Numbered from the stretch's first letter, positions 38,889 to 57,737 are shown. The stretch: DNA of 64,000 nt from Scenedesmus sp. ARA3 (GCA_004335835.1 RWJK01001682.1:20802-84801), one strand, 5' to 3'. Notes: generated by a model from the letters alone, not told the origin. Numbers and translations: made by a program.

Positions 38889-40049
38889 TGGGCAGCAGCA
38901 GGTTCAGTCAGCAGTACCCAAGCAACAGCAAGCTGCAAGGTGCTGCTGTGCACTTGGCAACTGTCAGCGCAGAATGCGCAACCGAAGCAGAGCATGCAGC
39001 ATACTGCGTGCGTCCAGCGAACTTAGGCTGCAGAGAAGCCACTGTATGGAACTGGAGCTGATAAAACAGGCATTCTCCGAACGGCAGGGCTGCAACCAAT
39101 TGCCAGGTCCATACAGTCTGCTGCAAAACTATGCTGTCTGTTCAGCAAGCAGTTGGTGCTGCCTACATCCATCCCTCTTACCCTGCCATTCACCACACTC
39201 GTTAGCAACAGTGCACTTCACGCGGCCGATGCACTTGTTGTTGGAGGCAGTGCAGCCGGCAACGACGGGGTCACACGTGACTCCGCTCTGCACGTTGCGC
39301 ACAGGGCACTGCAGCAGCAGCAGCAGCAGCAGCTGAAACGTCAGTGAGAGCTTACACAACATTTGCGCGCATAGACAAACAAGACTTGCAGTCATGCAGC
39401 GCTCAGGCAGCCACACATTTTTTGTTTGCTCTGCCAAGGTGGTTGGCGGCTGTTCAGCAGGCTGGTAGCTGTTCAGCAAGCTGGTGGCTGTTCAGTGCAA
39501 CTTTCATGCAGCACTCACATTTGCGCTGTGTGGGCAATTGTTCTCCTCAGTGCCTGCAGCCAAGCAGATGAACATGTAACGGCGACAATCAGTGACGATT
39601 CGTGTTAGCCGTTACAAGCAGGCTGTTGAAACAACACGCGGTGACACGCGTCACACCACCTTGCATTGGTGTCTGTCTATCGCCAGGTGGTACAACAGGG
39701 TGGTGCAACCCACGCCTAGACCTACATGTGCTGCAGCTGCTGCAATGTACAGTACATGTCATTGCCGTCGCTGCTGCTGCTGCTGCTGCTGCTCACCGAG
39801 CTTGTTGGCAATGCAGCTGGAGGTTGGGCAGTAACCCTTGACAAGTGAGCAGCGGCCTTCACACTGATCCTTGCTGCCGCCTGTTGTAGCAGCGCAGGCG
39901 TAGTCATTGTTGGAGAAATCGGTATCCACAAAGCCTCCTGCGCCGTTTTTCCAAGGGGCCACGGTGCACTCCTCAGGTGGATCGTTGGGGTCGTTGCCCT
40001 TTTTCTTTTCGGCGCAGTTGCCGGTGACCTTGGGGTTGCTGCACAGCAG

Positions 40050-40104
<55 letters not shown>

Positions 40105-40709
40105 GATAGTCAGCACAGCTACAACGCCATTGCTCGCAGCTAGCTAGTAGCATGTACAGTCAGGGACTCTGGCTGGTTGTTTTGATGCAGATGCAGGAAG
40201 CACTACACAGGCGAGCAGCAGGGGCACTACAGCTGACATCCCATCGGCATATGCACAGCATCAAGCATAGGTGCAGTGCTGTTGTTGCTAGTCACTGCTG
40301 CTAGCTACTGCTGCTAGCTGCTGCCAGCCACTGCTGCCAGCCACTGCTGCTGGCCACTGCTGCTAGCTACTGCTGCGACTCACGGCTTGTTCACCACTGT
40401 TGGCGGCACAGCGAGTGTCACTGCAGCACTGAGGCCCCAGGTGTTGCAGGCACATTTGAGCACCTCCTTTGTAACCTGGACAGTCCGGTCGCCGGTGCCG
40501 ACTTGGATATAATCAATAGCTCCCAGGCCCTGTGCTGCCACGAGAGCATTCCAGCGCTTATCTAAGAAGCAGCTGGCTGCCTGGAAGGGCTTTGCAGGGC
40601 AGACTGCGTCGACTGTGACGCTGCCGGTGTCGGTTTTGGAGGTGTCGCAAGGCGTGCAGAGCCACTCCACAATGTCAAAGACATTGTAGGAGGTGCAGCG
40701 GACTGTGAT

Positions 40710-40742
<33 letters not shown>

Positions 40743-41324
40743 AGTGGAGGGTGGCGCAAGGTGTGGGTCCACAGCGTCAGGGACACCTGGTGGTGCTTAC
40801 CGCAGTGCGCTGTTGTGCAGTGGACATGTTGCATGCAGGCATGACGGCTCGGGAAGGCCCTGAAAGCAATGTGAGTGAGCATTATGTTGCGTGCAGCTAG
40901 TGCAGAATGTGTTACTGTCTTTCCTGCAAGTCTTTGCACTGATGCATGTTGTCAATGTGGCATGCTGCATGCACATGGCAGGCTGCACAGGCAGCCAGGT
41001 TGAAGGGAACACAGACAGTGTGTAGCAAATGCGTTTGTGCGTAAGCCTGCATGCTGCTTAGATACGGAGCAGCACGTTTGCAGCCCTTGCAGGGCTGTTA
41101 GCTGAGCAAAGCAGTGCTGCCTGTCAACCCCTGAAGTTCGCTGGAAGGGTGACACCGGAACAAACGCGGAAGGCGCCTTGCCTCATGTCAAGCTACCGAT
41201 ACCTTCAAGCTCTTGAACTATAAGGATGGAACTCACATGTATTTGTAGGTGCAGGTGGCGCTGCGTTGGCAGCAATAGCCCCGAGCAGCAAGACGGGCAG
41301 CAGCAGGACGCTGGCGCGCCTCAT
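20689..41324 (-). CDS. Giant secreted protein: Cys-rich cassettes followed by about 18 Ig-like (Big_1-like) domains
   Basis: About 36 exons over 20.6 kb, traced by splice phase. The ATG at 41324 opens a signal peptide (MRRASVLLLPVLLLG...ANA). N-terminal exons (41324-41237, 40702-40384, 40038-39797, 39553-39519, 39308-39182, 38822-38793, 38373-38130, 37886-37837, 37547-37397, 37050-36910, 36648-36548, 36216-36141, about 35814-35669, 35478-35125, 34662-34516) encode a Cys module repeated about three times: SSCIANxLG, NCPxSANCP, WxG, CFYNG, NWKVCSSxAC. Exons 33990-33900 and about 33850-33713 link in frame to Ig-like domains from 33.3 to 22.1 kb (KPVAGRTVTF...VTASTTS...ITWY patterns, resembling bacterial Ig-like group 1). 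C-terminal exons 21783-21112 and 20775-20689 are Cys-containing and end VDADISAKC. The function is unknown; a wall, matrix or flagellar surface (mastigoneme-like) role is a hypothesis. One sequence gap lies in an intron at 25463-25512. Confidence 0.82.
20781..20834 (-). repeat. CTG tract at a 3' splice site (CAG on plus)
   Basis: About 18 triplets; on the coding strand (CTG)n leads into CTGCCTGTAG|GTCAGC, the acceptor of the terminal exon of the Ig-repeat gene. Confidence 0.9.
24040..24490 (-). repeat. Three copies of an Ig-exon end (MPSGSTITVVAVYSG)
   Basis: Near 24040-24105, 24225-24290 and 24425-24485 the end of exon 24932-24589 is repeated with PSGSTITVV-like coding. Each lies in the downstream intron. 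Unit spacing is about 190 bp. Confidence 0.85.
25155..25195 (-). repeat. Copy of the exon end PLVNVGETADVQ
   Basis: Near-identical to the end of exon 25391-25300 (LVNVGETADVQ). It lies in the downstream intron. Confidence 0.8.
25405..25566 (-). repeat. Long CTG tract (CAG on plus) containing a 50-N gap
   Basis: CAG triplets on plus from about 25405 to 25566, interrupted by 50 Ns at 25463-25512. It lies at the acceptor of exon 25391-25300 of the Ig-repeat gene. The true tract length is unknown, since the gap is a fixed-size placeholder. Confidence 0.95.
26455..26660 (-). repeat. Two copies of an Ig-exon start (EDGSPVPNREITFTLGAL)
   Basis: Copies near 26455-26510 (EDGSPVPNREITFTLGAL) and 26615-26650 (EDGLPVPNPNV) sit upstream of the true exon start at about 26376. 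Both carry CTGCAG acceptors. Confidence 0.88.
27170..27232 (-). repeat. Copy of an Ig-exon start (GVPVANKPITF)
   Basis: Repeats GVPVANKPITF of exon 27120-26805, upstream of it. Confidence 0.8.
27900..27985 (-). repeat. Copy of an Ig-exon start (EEGKPVADRTISFNIKN)
   Basis: Near-identical to the start of exon 27847-27634. It lies upstream of a short CTG-rich tract that precedes the true acceptor. Confidence 0.88.
28635..28695 (-). repeat. Copy of an Ig-exon start (KSDKTFETLKATTDKDGI)
   Basis: Near-identical to the start of exon 28574-28314, including the TTTTGCAG/TTTTGTAG acceptor region. It lies upstream of the true exon. Confidence 0.88.
28955..29155 (-). repeat. Two copies of an Ig-exon end (SEEGKPVANKEITFTVE)
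   Basis: Copies near 28955-29010 and 29085-29155 repeat the end of exon 29349-29204 with its GAG|GTGAGG donor; the farther copy is slightly more diverged. Both lie in the downstream intron. Confidence 0.88.
31702..31815 (-). other. Former intron that has lost its GT donor and is open in frame
   Basis: Sister introns in this domain array start ACAACG|GTGAG. Here the same position reads ACAACG|GAAAGA. The following 114 nt contain no stop and stay in frame up to the next VTFSFK domain (38 codons). The segment is therefore probably retained as a spacer rich in Leu and His between two Ig-like domains. Confidence 0.7.
34134..34447. mobile_element. MITE-like element with 33-bp terminal inverted repeats
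   Basis: Left end 34134-34166 and right end 34415-34447 are inverted copies matching at 31 of 33 positions (CCATAGGGTTTCCTTTCGAT inward). The 314-bp element has AT-richer composition, GTTGCAATTGCATTGCAATT-type internal repeats and no coding capacity. No clear target-site duplication is visible. It sits inside an intron (34515-33991) of the giant surface-protein gene. Confidence 0.8.
34875..34915 (-). repeat. Copy of an exon end (EDAGKPVVYLNEV)
   Basis: Repeats the end of exon 35478-35125 (EDAGKPVLYLDEV) with an intact GTG|GTGAG junction, in the downstream intron. Confidence 0.88.
36222..36312 (-). repeat. About 30-copy CTG tract at a 3' splice site (CAG on plus)
   Basis: A nearly pure CAG array on plus. 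On the coding strand the (CTG)n run ends CTACAG|GCGCCTG at exon 36216-36141. Confidence 0.95.
37212..37312 (-). repeat. Copies of the exon 37547-37397 end
   Basis: Two short diverged copies of the GQGAGW exon end with CTG|GTGATTT-type junctions, near 37225 and 37300, in the downstream intron. Confidence 0.6.
38430..38520 (-). repeat. Copy of an exon start (DNWQVCSSNACAASPT)
   Basis: A CCTGCAG acceptor followed by DNWQVCSSNACAASPTSNA, parallel to DNWKVCSSSACPASPTKNA of exon 38373-38130. It lies upstream of the true exon. Confidence 0.88.
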
Positions 41325-42543
41325 GCTGAACGCCGAACTGTATATGTCTGACGTATGCAGAACAGTGGGCAGCGTTGGTGTGCTGAGATGCTGCCGGGTA
41401 AGGTAAGGGCGAGTTCTGGCAGGCTGTGCAGAACCACCTGTCGCAGATTGTGTGAGCTGAACAATGCTAGTGAGACCAGTACAGGTTACCCCAGACGAGA
41501 TGGTGATGATGAACGATCTGCGTGAGTACTCTGCGGCACACTGTAATACACTGCGATGTGTGCCGGGAGAGGTTCGTCTCATAACCCAAGCTGTGTAACA
41601 TCTGATTAGGCCGGACGATCCTGATGCAAAACGAGCCTCTTACAAAGTTCAAAAAACCTCTAGAAGCATTGTAAGTTTTGTGAAAGCATGTATCTTCACG
41701 TTCGCATAGCAAACACCACATCAGCGCTATTGCTAAAGCCACAGTAGATGACATCACACACCTATCAGGCCTATTCGTGCAGTTCATAACGATGCATAAA
41801 ACAGTTAACTAGGCATGCCAAGTACGGACCACCCATCAGCATCGTGTAATTTGACCGACATGCTGACGGGTCGCCAACTATTGATCAGGAAGACCGGTAT
41901 TTTCAGTTTTATAATAATATTCGCAACAGCTTACGATGATCTGTCAGGTTCATGGAAGCTAGATCGATCACAAAATTGCAGGCCTGTGGTAACACTGTAA
42001 TTCGCCGGCTGCTTAGCAGGTTACTGCTGTACGCAAGCGTCGAGTCCCTCTTTCGTGAAACACAATAAATTGCTTGTTGTTTCTGGCTGCAATCTTACAA
42101 GTTTATTAAGCCGTTTTACGCCTTGGCACGCTGATCAAATCAAGGGCTGTGACATAACAGTGTTTTGGCCGCTTCGGCAAGCCGAGCTTGAATCTGCGCG
42201 ATTTCAATTTTTGAGTTTGAACAAAAAAAGCCGTCGCTTTACATATAAAATACCCGGCGTTCTGTCAGCGAGGTGCCCCGGGTGAGCAGGGTTACACCAC
42301 GGCTGTGAGCACGGCACATGCAACGGCCGCGCAAAAACACGTCTAAAAGCCTGTCAATGATGCTTTGTTTCGTTATGCTGGGGTGCCGGGCGCTCGTTAT
42401 CCAATAGCTTGTTGCTTTGCTGCTCTTCACGTCTGATCCATGCCGCTACGCACGCGCGCACTTACCAACCCCGTATCTCTGCTGTGCAGAAATATACAGT
42501 CGTTGCGAGCGCAACCATCACAGCAGTGTGCTGTGCAGTAAGG
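41325..42543. promoter_or_regulatory. Shared 1.2-kb divergent promoter interval
   Basis: It separates the start codon of the minus-strand surface-protein gene (41324) from the first candidate ATG of the plus-strand fasciclin gene (42544). It is visibly richer in A and T than its surroundings, especially 41600-42260, and free of CAG/CTG tracts. A TATAAAA motif lies at 42244-42250 on plus. No open frame has recognisable motifs. Confidence 0.55.
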
Positions 42544-49539
<6,996 letters not shown>

Positions 49540-51442
49540 AACAACGCCAAATGTGGGTCAGCCAGCACTTGAGGAGGACAGCAACTGCATGTGGGCGCTG
49601 TTTGAAGCAACAAGAGCCTGGTTGGCAGCTGCCGTGGCAGCAGGGCCGGCCGTTGCTGCTGCTGCTGCTGCTGCTGCTGCTTGTAGCAGGCTCTGTAGCA
49701 GCCTGGTTGGCAGCTGCCCTGGCAGCAGGATTGGCTGCGCTCGGCTGGGCTGATGTCTCGGCTGGGCTCGAGGCTGCCCTGGCAGCAGGCTCGGCTGGGC
49801 CGACGGCAGCAGCAGCAGCAGCAGCAGCAGCAGTTATTGCTGCTGCTGCTGCTGGTATCAGGCTTTGCTGGGATGACGGCAGCATGGGCGTGCAGTGTTC
49901 CCGCTGGACAGCTGGCAGGCATGCAAGCCTTGCAAGATTTGCTGCGCCTGGGTAAGGAGGAGACTCCAGGCGGCTGGCAGGAGTCCAAACGACACAAGAC
50001 CGTTGCTACGTCAGAACACATGACGGTGATTTGATTTTAGTTGCTTCCCGGATGAATTCGAGGTGTGTGGCAGCTACTGTGTCAGCTGTGTAGTATTGAC
50101 TGAGCCAGGCCACGGTTATGATTACAGTCAGTCAAAAAAACTGCCGGCTATCCTTTGTGTGGCAGCAGACAACTCTTCGAGGGACACCAGGCCCTCTGTT
50201 GTGGAGGTGACATTTGCATTGATTTAACTTGCTGCTGCATCTAACCTGCGCTTTGTTTACTGAGTATGCAAGCTCTGCATGCTTTTTCTGGCATGACCAT
50301 GCGGCGATTACATAGAGGTTGGATGGCATAAGTCGGGTACTGTGCAGCTGGTCGGCGTGCAGCAGCGCTGCTGTTGCAAGTGATGAATGAGGTCATTGGA
50401 CCGCACCGGCTTGCTCTAATGCTGTGTGCAAGCCAGCATGTATGCTGCGTCCACACATCAGGATTGCAACAGCCTTGCCTGGGTGTTTGAACACCCTTTG
50501 ATGTTAGGGTGGCCGCGTTGCGGTGTGTCTGCTTCATGCAGATGTACCTTCAGGGCTCTTGATAGCCAACACGCATGACAACAATGCATGAATGAATCCT
50601 GAACGTTTGAGTTGGTCCGTGCAGCCCAACAGCAGCTTGTGCATTGCAATGCTTGTGCATAAGACTGCTAAGGGAGAAATGCATTGGATGCAACGGCGCT
50701 CTCACAACTGCACTGCTGTTGACGTTTTCTACATTGGTAGTGTGGCTCATCAGCTTATCATCTTCACAAAATGATGTTGGCTGGTAAGCAGCAAGACCTT
50801 GGGCACATGCATCTGCATGTAAGCCTTCTGCAGGCTTATGCAACCATGGCCTATGTTGTGAATTTGCTCTATACTTACTTTGTTGATCGCTGGACATTCC
50901 CCCCATTCCTGGAACTCTGCTGATTTTGTGCAATGCGTGCATGTCACGTTTGTCCGGTGTTGGCAATCTTCCGGCTGCTAGTAGCACTGCTGCCACTGCA
51001 GTGAGCCATGTGTTTTGCTTTTGCAGCATGGAGGCTTGCAGAAGGAAAGGCCTGTGCACAGCCTGAGTGTGTTTGTGTGGCTGCCACATTTGAATGCATG
51101 TTACAGCGATGGTAACTTGCGTTTGAAGAAGCGTGTGAAATGCCATTTGATCCTGTTCCTGCCACTGCACGTACTAATGGCCTGTTGAGCGTGCAGCGTG
51201 CATAGCTTCTCTAATACAATGATAACTGCCGGATGACATGCAACGTAAACCACATTAAATGGCCTTGCCTGCTGAGACTGGCTGGTACGTGTACGTGTAC
51301 ACGTCATGCTCCAAGCATGTGCGCCAGGCGCACAAGGATGATCAAGTCGTTACAGTACTTCGTGTGAAAGAGCAATACCCAGGGCTATGCACAAACGTAA
51401 CAACGCAGTGACATAAATAACAGTACACTAACTCACAAACAA
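49540..51442. other. Convergent intergenic region
   Basis: It lies between the stop codons of the fasciclin gene (plus) and the dynein gene (minus). About 49615-49805 is an imperfect GC-rich minisatellite (GCAGCTGCC-TGGCAGCAGG units). A plus-strand TGTAA at 50818-50822 might serve the fasciclin gene but is 1.28 kb away. No further gene was recognised. Confidence 0.6.
51350..51354 (-). terminator. TGTAA polyadenylation signal of the dynein gene
   Basis: Minus-strand TGTAA about 90 nt past the dynein stop codon (51443-51445), a normal distance for a chlorophyte 3' UTR signal. Confidence 0.65.
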
Positions 51443-52683
51443 TCAATCGTCCAGCGAGCACAGCACTGCCACGCCCTGCAGAAGCCAGAACTGCTGCGTG
51501 CTGCCAGCAGGTATCGGCAGGCTCATATGCAGCAGGAAATTCGTGCTGTGCCCTGTAGTGCTCAGCCCGCCTGCGCTGGCACGCCCAGGCGTCTTATACA
51601 CCGGGAACTCGCAGTGCGGACCTGCCTGCATTAGCTTGCGCGCCTGTGCTGCTGCTGCTGCTGCTGCTGCTGTGCTGCCAGTACTGCGCTGCGCATGTCT
51701 GCTGCCTGCTGCTGCTGCTGTTATTGAGGAAGCTGGCAGCTCATTGTCTGCTGTGTCATATGGGATGAGGTGAAGCACTGGCAGCTGGCTGCACATCTCC
51801 CCTGGCGCTGGCTCAGCCAGGCAGTTGGCTGCCTTATCCCACCTGGTGGTGCAGCAACAAAGGAGGAATGAGGTGGTGAATATTTCAAGTGTGAGAATTG
51901 CACAGGTAGCAATGAGGCTGCACATCTCCCCTGGGGCCGGCTCAGCCAGGCAGTTGGCTGCCTTGTCCCACCTGGGTGTGAGCAAACAAAGACGAAAGGC
52001 GGTAGTATGAGTTGCACAGGCAGCATTGAGGCACTGCAGCTTTGTCTATATGCAGCCTTGTCCCACCTGGGCGTACAGAAACAATGAACAAAAAAGTCAG
52101 CATAACTTGCCGGTTGCACATCTTCCCTGGGGCCGGCTCAGCCAGGCAGTTGGCTGCCTTGTCCCACCTGGCAGAAAGCGAACAAGCAAAGAAGAGATGG
52201 AGCAAGTGTGAGGGTTGCACAGGCAGGCGTGGCAGGACTGGAATCGCGGCAGCTGTGCCCATCATGGTCAAGTTTTTTGTGTGTGCACCGGCGTGATCAT
52301 AATTGTAAGCCACAGGTGCACCGGCGTGATCATAATTGTAAGCCACAGGTGCACAGCACTTCAGAGCGCTGCTGCGCTACCTGCCCTTGCGTATATGTCC
52401 AAGCACCCTGACGATTGCTGAATCGGTGGTTTGTACCGCTATCCTGCTTGCAAGCATCCAAACATCATCCGTCTGCCATCATGTGCTCACCTAGCCGCCT
52501 CCAAATACAGCCCATGCACATACACGCCGTACTCAGGTGCTGCAGTGATGTCTGCTGGCCCCGCTGCACCACTCAGCGCTGCAAAGCCAAAGGCCAGCCG
52601 GTCAATGGGTGTGCCGCTGCTGCGCGCATGTGCCTGCAGCACGCCTGTCAGGAATCCCTGGGGGAAGAAGAAGCCTGCGATTT

Positions 52684-52715
<32 letters not shown>

Positions 52716-53863
52716 GGCATTCTTTTTGCAAACCACACCACCCCGCGCATCATACAACATTCATATTTTGTCTCACAAAACAACATCCCGCTTGCTTGCA
52801 TGCCCCCACATGTCCTCACTCCAGAAGCTTGCAGGTTGTCCTGTGGTCAGCCACTGCCTAAGGCATCCCAGTTCCATACATAAAAGCTTCCCTGTACCCT
52901 TTTCGTCTGCAAAACCACCACCCACCCACATATGATACAGTGAACATTGTTTTGTATGCCCACTTGCTTGCATGCCCCTGCATGTGCTGTCTCTGCGCAT
53001 AAGCACACGCAGCTGCACCTGGCAGCCAACAGCTGGCAGGCTGTCCTGTGGTCAGCCACTGCCCCAAGCAGCCCAGCCCCATCCATGTGAAAGCTTATTT
53101 TTACCCTTCTTGTTTGCCAAACCACCACCCGCCCACATATAAAACAGTGAACATTGTTTTTTTGCTCGCTCGCTTGCTTGCAGGCCCCTGCATGTGCTGT
53201 CTCTGCGCATAAACACACACAGCCGCACCTGGAAGCCAGAAGCTGGCAGGCTGTCCCGTGGTCAGCCACTGCCCCAAGTGAAGGCTGTCGTGTGATTTTC
53301 CTTTTGCAAACCTCACCACCCCCACACTTTATACTGTATTCTTCATCTTCCAACACAGCATCCCGCTTGCTTAAATGCCCTTACATGTCTTCACTTCGCA
53401 AAAGAAAACACGCACCTGGCAGCCAGAAGCTTGCAGGCTGTCCTGTGGTCAACCACTGCCTCAAGCAAAAGCTGTTGTGTGACATTCCTTTTGCAAACCA
53501 CACCAACCCGCGCATTGTACTACATTCATTTATCATTTTCCAACACAGCATCTTGCTTGCTTGAATGCCCCTACATGTCTTCTCTTTGCACAAGAATAGC
53601 GCACCTGGCAGCCAGAAGCTTGCAGGTTGTCCTGTTGTCAGCCACTGCCTCAGGCACCCCACCCGCCGTGCTAGGTCAGCCAGCCAGCTGGCAAGAGGCT
53701 TGGAGATTGGGTAGGCTGCTGCCAGCCACGCGGGAGGCACCTGGTGGTTTGCCAGTGCATTCAGGCTGGCTTCTGCCTCTGCACTCAGCACCTGCAGCCC
53801 TGCAGTGACCGCCTGCAGCTCCTGCAGGCTGCCATGCACCACAGCCAGCAGCTGGTTGTACCT

Positions 53864-53908
<45 letters not shown>

Positions 53909-53994
53909 GTGATCAGTCGCAGCCCTGCAGTGACCGCCTGCAGCTCCTGAAGGCTGCCACGCGCCACTGCCAGCAGCTGGTTGTACCTGCAGCA

Positions 53995-54032
<38 letters not shown>

Positions 54033-55327
54033 TGTTACGGCTCAGGGTGCAGGTGCAGCACATCTATCATGCTCAGCTGCTACAACAATGACACAGACAG
54101 CCACACGTGTTCTACGGCCTAGGACTTTGCAACTGCTCAGCATTCTACGAGGTACAGCCACGGACGTATGCCAGGAGGCATGAGATCACAAGCATCAGTG
54201 GCGCTTGTCAGCAGGCAAAGGGAATGTATGATTAGGAAGCATAACGGGCTTCAAAAAACCAGTCAATGCATTGCTCCCCTGTACATCTCCTGCAGCAGCA
54301 CCATGCCACCGAGTTCACCCTCCCACCCGGCAGGCAAAATCAAAACTGTACCATTCTTTCAACACATGGAACTATCACCCTCAACTTAGCCCATGCTTGC
54401 TCACCTGTCCATCTCCTGCAGCAGCACCATGCCCGGGAGTCCACCCTGCCTGCCAGCAGGCAAACTACAAACCATACTACACATCCAACACATGCAAAAA
54501 GCCTCTTTCACTTAAATTTGCTCACCTGTCCATCTCCTGCAGCAGCACCATGCCCAGCAAGTTCACCCTGCCTCCCGGCAAGGGAAGCTACCAACCACAT
54601 CAAACATTCAACACACGAACAATCACCCTCAACTAGATTTGTATCAGCTCACCTGTCCAACTCCTGCAGCAGCACCGTGCCCTGAGCACACCAAGCTTAT
54701 GACTCCCAGCAGGCAGCATAACAACCGCACATCCCAATCCTGCTCAGAACAAGCCATCAATTCATTGCTCACCTGTCCATCTCCTGCAGCAGCACCATGC
54801 CCAGCGAGTTCACCCTGCCTCCCGGCAGTTGATTTATAAGCCGAACCCTACAGTCAACACATCGAACAATCACCCTCAAGTTTGCCCATATCAGCTAACC
54901 TGTCCATCTCCTGCAGCAGCACCATACCCTCAGCACACCAATCATATGACTCCCAGCAGGCAGCATAACAATCACACATCCAAAAGAATGCTCAGAACAA
55001 GCCATCGATGCATCGCCTACCTGTCCATCTCCTGCAGCAGCACCATGCCCAGCGAGTCCACCCTGCCACGTGGCAGGGAAGCCACAAACCACACCGCACA
55101 TCCAACACACGGAACAATCACCCTCAGCTAAACCCATATTTGCTCACCTGTCCATCTCCTGCAGCAGCACCATGCCCAGCGAGTTCACCCTGCCACCCGG
55201 CAGCGCAGCGAAGGGATCATGCAGCACCGACGAATCTTCCCTCCGCAGCGGCCCAGGCAGCTGCTCCAGCATCTCAGCAATGCGCTGCGCCAGCACTGCC
55301 TCAGCAGAAACAGCAGCACCACCCGGC

Positions 55328-55382
<55 letters not shown>

Positions 55383-57737
55383 CTGCACTTTTTGAGGCCA
55401 CTGCACTGGCCGGCCGCCACGGCGACAGGCCCGCCGCAGCACTGCTGCTGCTGCTGCTGCTGCTGCCGTCTCCGACTGACTCTGCTGTGATGCGAGGCTG
55501 CATTGCAAGCACATCATCCATGAAGCGCCTTGCCTCTTTCCTGCTGCATGCGATGCTGGCATTCGGGTGCAGCCCAAAGAGCCGCGGGTCATCGTCTGTC
55601 AGCGGCAGGGACCGGATTTGGGATAGACAGCTGGCCACGTCATCGCCTGATGGGCTGATGAGCAGCAAATCACCTGCAGCAGCAGCAGCGGCAACAGCAG
55701 CAGGTCATCATCTGTCAGTAACAGGGCGCGGATTTGGGATAGGCAGCTGGCTACGTCGTCGCCTGATGGGCTGATGAGCAGCAAATCACCTGCAGCAGCA
55801 GCAAAAACAGCAGCCAAACGGCTTGTGAGATGGTAGTGCAATGCAACAAGATGGAAGGATGGATGTGCATACCTGCTCTGTGGCATCCACCCACCTTGCA
55901 TCATAAGCAAGGAAATGCATAAACACAACCGATTCCAAGACAATTCAGCGGCTCACCCTTGCTCGTCAGATTGTGCTGCTCACCCAGCACTGACGGCTGC
56001 AGGTGCTGCTGCATAATAAGGCCCGACAATCTCAGGTCATTGCTGTCCATCATGCGGCCTCCATATTGGCTGATAACAAACAAGGCATCCTGCTCACCCT
56101 TGCTTGTCAGCTTGTGCTGCTCGCCTAGCACCGACGGCTGCAGGTGCTGCTGCATGATCAGACTCAGCAATGCATCAACAGAAGAAGTTATTGAACGTAG
56201 CAGTGCTCACCCTTGCTTGTCAGCTTGTGTTGCTCGCCCAGCACCGACGGCTGCAGGTGCTGCTGCATGATCAGGCCCAGCAATCTCAGATCGTTGCTGT
56301 CCATCATACGGCCGCCATAGTTGATCTGGCCCACAATGTAACGCAATGCGTCCCATGCTGATCCGCCCATCGGCCCGATGCTGCTGCCGCTGCCGCTGCT
56401 GCTGCTGCTGCTGTCTGGTGTGGCTTCCAGATCGGTGCTGAGGTCTTGCACAATGCCTTGGATGTTTTGCAGCGCGCAGCTGAGGTCCGCATGGGAGAAC
56501 TCGTACGGGACATTCCAACCCAGCGCACCAAACTTGCGCCGCTCCTGCAGACAGCGAATAAGCAGTGTGCAGCAGCACAGCAAGTGTGGATACAGCGCGT
56601 CGATCAAGCAGTTCATAGCTGTTTCGCGTGATGCATCTGGTGGGCAGCAAGACCGAGCTGTTCACCGACTGGTGCTAGCAGCTAGAGAAGCAGCCAAAGA
56701 CACCAAAGCTGATAGAAACCATGGCTGTCACCAAGCCACAGACACCACTCAAACAACAATGCCAGTTCCCGACACGCACCTGCAGCAGGCCGTGCAGCAG
56801 TGCCGCCACAAACACCAGCCGCTGCCACTGCTGCCCGCGCCCGCAGCTGTTGCAGGACGACAAGCAGCCTGCAGGCAGGCTGGCATAGCTGCGCAGCAGC
56901 GTGGGCTTGAGCCCGCGCGGTGGCTCTAGGGCCACCCTCACACCTGTGACCAGCAGGACACATCAAATCAAAAGTCGCCTCACACACGTGATCTGGTAGA
57001 TCGTACAGATATGTAGCGTGCATGTCACATTTGCGGCAAGTCTGTATGCTTTGGCAACATCTGTCGTGCTGGTGAGGATGCTCCAGCACTGCAGCACATG
57101 ATCTTAGAAAAGTCCCACCTGCCTGCAGCACGGCAGCAGGGAATTAGTCCACTGGTGCTGATGTGTTCCACAGCCGGAAGCTACTCTACAGCAGCACCCG
57201 TCCAACAAAGCTCTAGACACGATCTGAGCGCTGCGACAAGCGTCCAATCTGCGCCGCCCCCATCCCGTCCCTCACCCACCTTTCTGCAGCACTGCAGTGG
57301 GGAAGTAGTCCACTGGTGCCGAAGTGAGCCACAGCCTGAAGCTGGGGTGCAGCTGCATCAGCTATTCGAGTGTAGTCATCAGCTAAGCGCCGCAAAAAGT
57401 GTACATTAGCCCTCAAACCCCTTCCCTCACCCACCTTTCTGCAGCACTGCAGCGGGGAAGTAGTCCACTGGCGCTGAGGTGAGCCACAGCCTGAAGCTGG
57501 GGTGCAGCAGCACCCGTCCAGCATACTCTCTAGTCACTAGCTGAGCACTGCAACATCTCTCCACCCACCTTTCTGCAGCACTGCAGCAGGGAAGTAGTCC
57601 ACTGGAGCTGAGGTGAGCCACAGCCTGAAGCTGGGGTGCAGCTGCTGCTCGGTGTCTGGGGAGCGGCCCGCCTCCTCCAGGCGCTCCACCAGCTGGGTCA
57701 GCTGCGGCATCCACGACTTGGCCAGGTGGCAGTTCTG

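Noticed and set aside
40800..40866. Possible extra exon (PSCLHATC) between exons 1 and 2 of the Ig-repeat gene
   Set aside because: It has an acceptor and donor, but its length breaks frame, while direct joining of 41237 to 40702 is in phase.
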